From the NCBI GenBank assembly GCA_937950065.1, contig CALFEN010000219.1, forward strand, positions 1 to 7,388: a DNA stretch of 7,388 bases, in the 5' to 3' direction. This DNA comes from an uncultured bacterium (lineage in GTDB: Bacteria; Patescibacteria; JAEDAM01; Absconditabacterales; Absconditicoccaceae). The position numbers were made by a program, and so were the translations under genes. The notes below the pieces were generated by a model. It made no database searches, had not been told where the DNA came from, and saw nothing but the letters and a program-made list of their open reading frames with translations. Shown in pieces: positions 1 to 7,341 of this stretch; within the stretch, counting starts at the first letter, position 1; every line of letters starts with the position of its first letter.

Positions 1-180
1 CTGTATTTGTTCTTGAGTTGCTTTTTCTGGTACGCCAAAAACATTGTCTACTACTTTATCAAAAATCCCTTTCTTTTTTTCTTCTATAGATCAAGTATAT
101 TGAAATTTAGGGTATCATCAATTTTTTACAAAAGTGGTATAATCGCTATCATAAATTACATTTTTTGTCTTTTGTATCAT
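1..180 (-). CDS. Hypothetical protein, N-terminal 60 residues (3' end outside window), TGA=Gly
   Basis: Reading the minus strand from the ATG at 180-178 gives 60 codons open to the window edge if TGA is read as glycine. The three in-frame TGA codons lie at 120-118, 117-115 and 93-91. The translation starts MIQKTKNVIYDSDYTTF, continues VKNGGYPKFQYTGSIEEK and ends in a charged, soluble-looking stretch (IFDKVVDNVFGVPEKATQEQ). The start is fixed by an in-frame TAA two codons upstream (186-184). There is no signal peptide or membrane segment, so a cytoplasmic protein is likely. No Shine-Dalgarno motif is visible, as for the divergent gene. I do not recognise the family. The gene is transcribed away from the giant exported-protein gene and has its own plausible promoter at 216-243. 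Under the standard code the frame is broken by stops, and a short plus-strand ORF over the same bases (7-201) is its shadow. The gene call is fairly secure because the residue composition is protein-like and the code matches the neighbour. Confidence 0.72.
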
Positions 181-215
181 ACATTATTTTTATTTTTATA
201 AAAATATTAAAAATA

Positions 216-243
216 ATTATAATTATTTTTCCAAAAAAATCAA
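216..243 (-). promoter_or_regulatory. Putative sigma70-type promoter for the minus-strand gene
   Basis: On the minus strand, TTGATT (243-238) lies 16 bases from a perfect TATAAT (221-216). Transcription would start near 209, leaving a short leader of about 29 bases before the ATG at 180. The -35 hexamer is identical to that of the promoter facing the other way. In sequence this AT-rich, TATAAT alone is expected by chance; the matched -35, spacing and position are what support the call. Confidence 0.45.
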
Positions 244-312
244 AGAAATTATTATATAAAAGTAAAAAAAGATAATAGAAACACTTATGTCAAAAAAAAC
301 ATTAATTATGAC

Positions 313-329
313 ACATTATAAAATAATGT
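313..329. promoter_or_regulatory. Perfect 7-bp inverted repeat between the divergent promoters
   Basis: ACATTAT and ATAATGT are separated by AAA, a perfect dyad of 7 bp arms. It lies between the two divergent promoters, about 70 bases upstream of the minus-strand -35 and about 100 upstream of the plus-strand -35. No T-tract follows, so it is not a terminator. It could be an operator for a regulator of both genes, but short dyads arise easily in AT-rich DNA, so this is tentative. Confidence 0.25.
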
Positions 330-429
330 AAATTTTATATAAATATCGGTAAAGATTTTTACTATAAAATTAAATTATCAATAAAAATATTCAAAAAGCA
401 AGTCAATTTGTCTCGAAGTTTAAAATAAC

Positions 430-458
430 TTGATTTTTTTATAAAAATTGATTATAAT
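430..458 (+). promoter_or_regulatory. Putative sigma70-type promoter of the giant exported-protein gene
   Basis: TTGATT (430-435) and a perfect TATAAT (453-458) are separated by the ideal 17 bases. Transcription would begin near 465, giving a leader of about 30 bases to the ATG at 496. No Shine-Dalgarno sequence precedes the ATG; the leader is A/T only apart from a few bases. A second TTGATT overlaps the -10 but has no usable spacing. Confidence 0.55.
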
Positions 459-495
459 ATAGATATGAAAAAATTTTAATAAAAATTAAAAACAA

Positions 496-603
496 ATGTT
501 GAGTACCAAAAAGAAGGTTTTTATACGAGCTTTTTTAGTGATATATTGCTTGAGTTTTTTATTACAACAGGTTTTTTATTTTCCTAGTTGGTGAGTTAAC
601 GCT
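496..603 (+). other. Signal peptide, Sec type, signal peptidase I site after A36
   Basis: Residues 1-36 show a basic n-region (KKK at 5-7), a long hydrophobic stretch (8-29) and a VNA-E junction with cleavage expected between A36 and E37. G33, just before the site, is a TGA codon (592-594), so the signal peptide is complete only under the Gly code. Residue 11 is CGA: Arg would interrupt the hydrophobic core, Trp would not. No lipobox Cys is placed for lipoprotein processing; C18 lies mid-core without the expected context. Confidence 0.8.
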
Positions 604-3600
604 GAAGAAACTATTTCAAATACAAATATAATAGCTATTTTTGTAGATTCAAAGTTAAATGACTGAAATATAAAATGGTACGCCTCAAAATATATACAAA
701 GTAGAATGTATGATACACAGGCTCTTGTTTTTCCTATAAATAAGGATAGTTTTAAGTCATATGATATATACAAAATACTTCAAAACCTATATATGGAAGG
801 AGAAAAAGAATGAACTTCTAGACTTGTATGAACTATACTTGTATGAGATCTGCCTTTACCTGTAGTAAAAAATTGATGATATGTATTCCCTTCGGTATAT
901 CCCTATGTTGATCTAAAAAATCCTAAGTATCCTTATAATAAATCAACTTGATATTTTGAGACAAGTGAAGATAATAATTGACAAGCAGAAATTTGGCATT
1001 GAATAATTAATTTTGGTGATGACACACAAAAATATGAGAACTATTTTCATAAGCTCAAAGATTTTAGTGAAAAGCCAGAAGATTTTACCAATGATAAATT
1101 TTGGTACGAAGATTTTATTAGTCTCAAAAAATATTATAATTCAGATAATCTCAAATATTATATAAATAATTTTTTATTTTTTGAAGATATAGCATATCAT
1201 AGATATACACAACTTATATATGAAATATTTGACGCAGATTTCAAAAATCTTTTGTATGATAGTTCTCATGATTATTCATCAGATATTAGTGCTCTAAAAG
1301 CAGAAAATGATGAAGAGATGTCTGGCGCTGATAGTGAATTTGATTCCTTAAAAGAAATTTCAAATGAATATTTCAGTAAGGCATCTACTTTTGCCGCTCA
1401 ATATATGAATATGAGCACAACATGAACAAGTAATTATTATACACAGATTCCTACTCTCACGTTGTCTACCATCCTTGAATGATATCTCAAAACTTATAAT
1501 AATGTTTTTGGTCAACAGTATCTAAATGATATGAATAATAATTTGGCTGCATCATGAAGGCGGACAGAATGAAATTTTGAAAATCATATTCAAAAAATAA
1601 TAGAAAAAGATGAACTTATAAAAAAACTTTTAAAGAATTATAATGATTTATTGGAAGAGTCAGTAGATGCAAAAATAGAAAAAGATAAATATGCTCAAGA
1701 AATTCCTGTCCCTATAAAATACGAGGAACGAGATAAGAAAAAATGTAATAAATCAAACGATAGTGGTTCAGCTGGTAGTGATGGAGGAGATGGCGGAGAT
1801 TGATGAGAATGATGATGAGATGCTTATGTAAATGATACTAAAGTCGGAGCTATACAACTAAAAAATCCAAAAAAAGACAATGGAGTAAGACTTGCTTCTA
1901 CTCAAAATATAAAATTAAGTGCTAATGACTCTTGAGATTGATGAGAAGGATGATGAGGTTCTTGTTATGAGGTGTTAAATGGTTCATATGAAAACTTTTA
2001 TTTTGGTAAATATGCTGGAGATATAGATACTGCCAATGATTTTACTATTTACAAATGAAAATATAAAAACTATACATGATCTACACAGATTGAATCATAT
2101 GATTATGATATTACAAAACTTGATGATGTGGATATAGACCCATTTAATAGATCAATATGAGCTAGTTACGGGATTAATGACAGGGAAGTTATGGCAAATA
2201 GGTGACTTAATTATAAAAATGCAACAGGTGATGCCGCGTTATACGTAGCTACTAGATGTTCCAATAGCGAAACTAATGAACTTTGGTCTTATAGATGGCG
2301 GGGTGGTGGTTCTCCATTGAATATGGATACAAGTAATTTTTCAAACTGATTAAAATTAAAGGCATTTTATTATAATTGAGCATGGAATCCTTCTACCAAT
2401 AAAGCTATATGATGACGGGTTTATGATATGGGAGGTACAGAATTAAAATCTGAAGATAATCAATATACCCAAACATACAAATGATACTATAAGTATGGAG
2501 CTATGATAAAGGTAAAAAAAGGAGAAGATAATTCCGATGAGTGTTCTTCTTCTGAATCAAATATGGATTATTGCGGTAGTATATTAAAAGATACTATATG
2601 AATGGATGAGGTGGATTACGCTGTAGCCAAGAAAAAATGATGAAATGAAGATGTTGATGGAAAATATATTACAATAGACATAGATTGTGATGGATGAGAT
2701 GGGGATTGCTGCGAATGATGAAAACATAAAAAATATTATTATAAACTTATAGATAGTAGAGTAAAAAACGCTTACCCATATCCTGAAAATATTTCTGGTA
2801 TGAATATTTGAACTATGGAAAGACCTGTAGATTCATCTAGATTTATTACTTTCAAATGATTAAATAGAGACTTGGTAAAATTTGTCTATCCAAATGTATT
2901 TGACGTGGAAGTTTTCAAAAAAGACGGGGATAAACTTATTTTGAAGTCAGTAGATGAAATAAAAGATTCTATAAAGGACTATCTAAAAAAGAAATCACAA
3001 CAATATAATTCATATTGAGCAAATTTTGATGATAACTTTTTTGTTGATATGTTGGATGATGAAAATATTACAAGACTTGCAAATGGTTTGTATTATCTAA
3101 ATGTTCCTTTACAAAAAAGGAATTCAGCGAGTTACAATGTTCTTGATGATTTGACTTCTATTGAAGAAGATTTTAATATAAATTCAAAGATAAAACTTGT
3201 ATTGAGTCAGTATCTCAAGACCACAAGTTCAAAAGATCAGCTTATCAATCCTTTTTATAATGATAAGGCGTACGAAGCAGGTTTTATAAATTCAAATGGA
3301 TTTGATGTATTATCCTCACAAACATTGCCAGATATTATTCAGCAGATTCAAAGTGCAAAAAATAATTCTTCATCTTTAAAAAATCTCACAAACTGAAATT
3401 CTTATTCTACCACAGATGACATGATGTCCAGTTTGGAGCAGATAATGAATAGTATAGAAGATAAAAAAGCGGAAGAAGAATGCGATCAAAATTCTGATGG
3501 ATCAGTTGATTTTTATCAGTGGCCGTCATCTATGTCCTGTCGGTTATCGCAGACTTTTACCAATTCTGCTAGTAGCAGTACCACTACTACTACAAGTTAT

Positions 3601-6600
3601 ACTACGACAAAAGATATGCGGTCAGATATTCTTTCACGAGCCAATTCCAGTGATGAAAGTAATAGTGTGACAGATACTAGTGTAACAAATTCTAGCAGCA
3701 CTACTTCTTCCAAAACTTATACTTATGATACAGCATTTAGATTGGATTATTCTACTTTTGCTACCAAATATGGAGAACAGTATCGAGATGATTATATAAA
3801 AAATCGGTATAATTATTTAAACGCAGATACTAAAGAAAATGCTAAATTACAAGAAGCCTTTTCAGACTCCGAAAAAGCTGTTTACAATACTATAGCTCAA
3901 AATATAAATATAAAATTAACTCCTCAATCTTCTATAGATCTTGATAATTATGATGATAATAGTCAATACTATATAGATATATCTTCTACCAAAGATTTGT
4001 GAAGTATGGATATAGATGCTGCAGCTATATGAGATAATTGCATACTTTTGGAGTGAAAAGATGTTTGTAAACAAAATTATAGCATCAAAGTAAATCCTTA
4101 TATAAATGAGTCTCTATTTAGGGTGAAATTAAATGGTAAAAAATCATGAAATACTTTATTGCAATTTAAATTTTGTAAAGATTGAACCAACGTTTGTTAC
4201 TATAAAGATTATAGTTTGAGTATTGTTTCTGGTAAAGTAAAAAAAATAGAAATAGATACAGATACAAATAATATGGTTAAATGATGAGAAATCCCTTTTA
4301 AAATAAAAGCTTTAGATGAAAATTCTAATGAAATATGACAGCTTTATCAAACCTATAAAGTAAGTGTGGATTACTGAACTATCAGAATTAAAGACACTAA
4401 AGTAAAAGAATATGAATTTAATAGATTTTCCGATGCTTATTTTGTTTATGATTCTTCTGATTTGGGTAATGATGGAGATAGTATGAATATTACTATCAAG
4501 GTAGAACCTACAGATGATTATAAAGCTATGGACAATACTTTACCTACAGCTACCAAGACAGTAACATTGGTTAGAGCTACAGCTAAATTAAAATCTGATA
4601 AAGATGAAATTAGTAAAATTACATATCAACTTCCAGATGATCTTGAAACTATTTATGATATAGATAAGTATGGTAAAGCTCAATTAAAAGAAGATAGTAT
4701 ATTAAAATATACTTTAAAACTTGATAGTGTTCACTGAACTCCATTAAGCTCTCTTGTTAGTATTAGCACCAAAAATTGATTTATGATTCCTGGTCTTGTT
4801 AAGCAAAAGGATCTTACCATCAAAAAAAGTTCAAAAGAATATACAGATACTCAAAAATATTTTGCTGCAAAGACACAGTATATACTAAAATGAGGTAGTC
4901 TTACATTTTATTTGCATCCTAGTATGTCTGCTGGTGATGATGAACTTATCATAAATGTAGATGGTTTGTGAGAGACAAGAATTCCTATAAAAGTATTGCC
5001 TGCGTCTGCGGTAGGAGTGGTTGTGGATACTCCAAAGACAGCCATTAATGTTTGAGAAGATATGGATGTAGTAATTAGAGCTAGTGATGTTCGATGAAAT
5101 ACAGTTGATAATAAAACTAATGAAATATTTGTGTGAGTTACTGGTAAAGCATCTTTTGAGTGATCAATAAACAAGAAAGTAAACACTCAAAATGGTAAAG
5201 TTACTATAAAAGTTAGATGAGAAGATCCAGGAGGAGATGTTTATGTCTATGGATATCTTACAAGTAAAGCAATAGACGAACAGATCCCTGATTATCAAAA
5301 GATTACTATAAAAAATATGCTTTGGCCTACTACAAATTTAAATATAGTATATCTTTCACTTTTTGGAAATGACTGGTGAAATTTGCGATGATATTTTTCA
5401 TCAAACAACAAATTTTCTCCGGACTTGATGGCAAATTCAGATAAGCTTCTTGCTGTAACTACACAGCTTGTAAATACTGATGAAATGAAACAGTTTCAAT
5501 ATCTTATCAGATCTGATCTTTTTATAAATAATATTGAAACCATAGTTTCAAATATAAAGTTGACTGATGGTAAAATAAAAATATTATTTGGTAATACTAC
5601 AAGTCCAAAATGAGATATTGTGATTTGAAATGTATCAGATTTTGATGTAACTAAAGCGGATACAATCCCTTCAAATATAGATGGTAATAAAATATATTAT
5701 ATCCCAGAGCCTACAGATAGTACTATAACATCAAATCTTCTAGAAAAGAAAAAGGTTGTGATAAATGGTAATACAGTGATAGATTTTGATAAATCTAGTA
5801 TGGATGATCAAATAAAAATAGTTCTTTCAGAATCTACTCAAAATGGTTACAATCTTTGGGAGGTAAAATACAAAAGTAAGAAGATATGAACTATAGTTAT
5901 ATATAGGTCAGATGATAAATTTATTTCAGATTTTTATAATACATTTTCTCGGAACAAATGAAATTTTATGTCTATGGTGATTTTTGGAGAATGAAGTACT
6001 AATTGAAAGCAGGCAATATGAATATATGATCCTGATACAAGTATGTGAGACACTAACCAAAGTTTCAATTCTGTTCAAAATGCTACAAATACAGATCTAA
6101 ATATATGATTTAGAGAAGGATTTAAAAATATGAGTGCGTTTGGAGCTGGACAAACTGTTGGTGAAGCTACATTGCCTTATAGCTCAGAATATCTTATAAA
6201 TTTTTGAGATCCTATAATAAAAAGAATTTCAAAAAATGAAAATAAAGAGAATACAGATTATGATGGTTCATTATGAAAAACTGTATATACAGATTCCAAT
6301 AATAATATATTAAAAACTGTTGATATAGATTTTAATAATGATGGCTACAAAGACTTGGTCGTAGCATATAGAGATTGACAAGTAAAACTTTTAAAAAATT
6401 ATTGATGAAATGATCCATTTGTGGACGTATGAGATGTAATAAATGTCGCTGATGGTGTAAAAGATATCTGGTGATGAGATGTGAATGGTGATTGATTTGA
6501 AGATTTGTTTATACAGTCTTGAGATAGCAAAATCAGAGTCTATAAGAATAAAAGTTGAATCTTTGATACAGACGGTACTTTGGCATGTCTTGATATTTAT

Positions 6601-7341
6601 GATGGAGATCAAAGTACTAAATGAGCTTATCAGATTTTTGTGGAAGACATGGATATGGACAAAAAAGCTGATATTATAACCAATGATGTGAATGGAATTA
6701 CAAAAATAACATATTGAGATACTTTTCTTTCTACAAACAAATATTATTGTGATGAATCATATAAATCAAGACTGAAAACAAAAATAGTTTATGATTTTGG
6801 ATTAAAAATAGAATGAGATAGAAAAGTTTATGACAAAAGTCTTATTCACCGGAAATGAATGCGGAAACCGGAAGTATCTGCAACTGATTACAATGATCCT
6901 ATGAGTTTTTCATGAAATCTTTATAGTTTTACGTGAAATACTAATTATCAATCTATAGACATGACTATGAATCAGTACGCAAATTTTGTAAATCTTACTT
7001 CTATAGATCAGGCAAAATATCAATCTATGCCTTTGGAATATCTTCCATCATATGAGACAAATTACAACAAGAGTGATCTTTATTTTGGATATAGTCTTTA
7101 CTCTCAACAAGAAGATCAGGTTATTGCTTACAAAAAGTATACTGATGTAAATGGTTGAAAGTTGGAAGCATGAGACAAAGTGATGATTGATGTTTATTTT
7201 CAATGAAATACTGATACAAAATTTACATATTTTGAACAGCTTGATTGACCTTGGATGCTTCTTAGGAATGATGATAATAGTATTAGTTCCTTTGATAAGG
7301 GATCTCTTTCTAGTGATGCAACTATTAATTTTAGTGATAGC
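496..7341 (+). CDS. Giant secreted modular protein with Ig-like and FG-GAP/VCBS-type repeats, TGA=Gly, 3' truncated
   Basis: One frame of 2282 codons has no TAA or TAG, and about 93 in-frame TGA codons read as Gly. The ATG at 496 is chosen because an in-frame TAA sits at 487-489 and a clear signal peptide follows at once. Domain order: signal peptide (1-36); alpha/beta domain with an ILVGD motif (about 44-190); helical, charged region (about 190-415, coiled-coil-like near 360-415); Asp/Gly-rich segment between C417 and C490; Tyr/Asn-rich region with a D/C/G-rich loop at 728-739; Ca-loop D997-x-N-x-D-G-x-x-D1005; Ser/Thr-rich linker (about 1017-1079); Cys pairs C1182/C1191 and C1227/C1234; Ig-like segments (about 1246-1340 and 1503-1595); FG-GAP-like repeats at 1943, 1995 and 2051. 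The composition, rich in Asn, Ser, Thr, Asp and Tyr, suits a secreted or surface protein. Adhesion or host contact is an inference from the domain types. It is apparently the first gene of its transcript. The real C-terminus and any sorting signal are missing. Fifteen CGA/CGG codons may be Trp rather than Arg. No named family covers the whole. Confidence 0.93.
625..1065 (+). other. N-terminal alpha/beta domain, faintly like the peptidase C25 (gingipain) fold
   Basis: Residues about 44-190 begin with a hydrophobic strand (NIIAIFVDSKLND). A helix (about 90-100), a strand ending ILVGD (114-118, Gly117 from TGA), a loop PLPVVKNGGY, then YPYVDL and an AEIWHGII segment before a helix follow. This order recalls clan CD peptidase C25, where a strand ends in LVGD, a D-x-Y segment follows, and a later strand ends in a G-R turn. 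I do not see the catalytic His right after the GD or a convincing catalytic Cys, so if the relation is real the domain is probably non-catalytic. This is a motif-level impression only. Confidence 0.3.
1741..1965 (+). repeat. Asp/Gly/Glu-rich low-complexity segment with tandem TGA codons, bracketed by Cys
   Basis: Residues 416-490 contain two similar acidic glycine runs, GDGGDGGEGGGD (431-442) and SGDGGEGGGGSC (479-490). Many of the glycines are consecutive TGA codons: TGA TGA GAA TGA TGA TGA at 1801-1818 and a similar block at 1933-1959. C417 and C490 flank the segment and could form a disulfide closing a flexible loop. The acidic Gly repeats could bind calcium weakly, but no canonical RTX nonapeptide register is present. 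Repeat slippage could make this stretch variable in length. Confidence 0.7.
3481..3543 (+). other. Isolated Ca-binding-type loop D-x-N-x-D-G-x-x-D between two Cys residues
   Basis: Residues 997-1005 (DQNSDGSVD, 3484-3510) match the DxDxDGxxD calcium loop found in EF-hands, dockerins, thrombospondin type 3 and FG-GAP repeats. C996 immediately precedes it and C1015 (3538-3540) follows. It stands alone, about 940 residues before the propeller repeats, right before the Ser/Thr linker. A metal-stabilised, disulfide-pinned hinge is a plausible role but is inferred. Confidence 0.45.
3544..3732 (+). other. Ser/Thr-rich linker
   Basis: Residues about 1017-1079 are dominated by Ser, Thr and Asn, including SASSSTTTTTSYTTT and SVTNSSSTTSS. 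Such segments usually form extended, flexible stalks between surface-protein domains and may be glycosylated. Glycine is nearly absent here, which is why only one in-frame TGA (3394) occurs between 3018 and 3994. Confidence 0.7.
4039..4200 (+). other. Two closely spaced Cys pairs, likely disulfide-stapled beta hairpins
   Basis: C1182 and C1191 (C-x8-C) and C1227 and C1234 (C-x6-C, CKDGTNVC) each flank a short turn containing a TGA-coded glycine. In an exported protein these look like disulfides across beta hairpins. They come just before the first Ig-like segment and may belong to a separate beta domain. Confidence 0.45.
4231..4515 (+). other. Ig-like beta-sandwich segment A
   Basis: Residues about 1246-1340 open with GKVKKIEIDTD, a glycine pair, then IPFKIKALDENSNEI, a later VSVDYGTIRI strand and end with a MNITIKVEP strand. 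Alternating hydrophobic strands with the A-x-D-x-x-x-N turn are typical of bacterial Ig-like (Big/invasin-type) domains of surface proteins. Boundaries are approximate. A possible further Ig-like unit follows at about 4560-4800 but is weaker. Confidence 0.5.
5002..5280 (+). other. Ig-like beta-sandwich segment B
   Basis: Residues about 1503-1595 read ASAVGVVVDTPKTAINVGED, then a strand MDVVIRASDV, a turn GNTVDN, VTGKASFEG and NGKVTIKV before a closing strand DVYVYGYL. This is the usual course of invasin/Big-type Ig domains (A-x-D-x-x-GN turn, then a G-rich return). The residue before the GN turn is CGA (5092), where aromatic residues are common in such domains. Several glycines (1520, 1534, 1556 region) are TGA codons. 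Confidence 0.55.
6322..6720 (+). other. Three FG-GAP/VCBS-type Ca-binding beta-propeller repeats
   Basis: Three units spaced 52 and 56 residues apart carry the D-x-[DN]-x-[DN]-x-x-x-D loop followed by a short hydrophobic strand: D1943-I-D-F-N-N-D-G-Y-K-D1953-L (with a two-residue longer loop), D1995-V-N-G-D-G-F-E-D2003-L and D2051-M-D-M-D-K-K-A-D2059-I. After each comes a G-x-[IV]-x-[LV] strand (GQVKLLKN, SKIRVYKN, GITKITYG). This is the signature of FG-GAP/VCBS repeats, which fold as blades of a calcium-binding propeller in integrin-like and bacterial surface proteins. Gly2000 inside the second loop is a TGA codon. Three blades are too few for a closed propeller, so others may be degenerate or lie beyond the truncation. 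Confidence 0.72.

Larger units (their letters stand above)
181..495. other. Divergent intergenic region, extremely AT-rich
   Basis: This stretch of about 315 bases separates two gene starts that face away from each other. It is almost entirely A/T with many A and T tracts and has no credible open frame under either code. It holds one sigma70-like promoter for each direction and a small perfect dyad at 313-329, all annotated separately. I see no tRNA, riboswitch-like fold or terminator in it. The middle section (about 330-425) holds nothing else I can support. Confidence 0.75.

Noticed and set aside
7..201. Plus-strand ORF rich in Phe, Tyr and Ile resembling a membrane peptide
   Set aside because: Its hydrophobic composition is what the antisense of an A-rich coding strand gives; the minus-strand frame with TGA=Gly is more protein-like and has a placed promoter.
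399..432. CAAGT...ACTTG inverted repeat upstream of the plus-strand promoter
   Set aside because: Only 5 bp arms with a 24-base loop, overlapping the -35 element; expected by chance.
576..773. Minus-strand ORFs at 576-773, 4908-5186 and 6391-6612, and the plus-strand ORF at 6485-6679
   Set aside because: They overlap the giant gene in other frames, lack promoters or ribosome sites, and have shadow-like composition.
3018..3994. Low TGA density in this interval as a sign of horizontal transfer from a standard-code donor
   Set aside because: GGN glycine codons are also scarce there, since the region is Ser/Thr/Asn/Asp-rich; one in-frame TGA is still present and base composition does not change clearly.
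3049..5613. Several separate plus-strand ORFs (3049-3396, 3421-4002, 4462-4737, 5425-5613, 6961-7158) as individual small genes
   Set aside because: All are in the same frame as the giant gene and are separated only by TGA codons, which are glycine here. They start at internal Met codons without leaders and are fragments of one protein.
496..7341. A decayed pseudogene with about 90 stop mutations, or selenoprotein or phage-type stop recoding
   Set aside because: Only TGA occurs and never TAA or TAG, the frame is never shifted, and the TGA positions fit Gly. Decay would produce all three stops and frameshifts. No SECIS-like context is needed to explain 93 sites.
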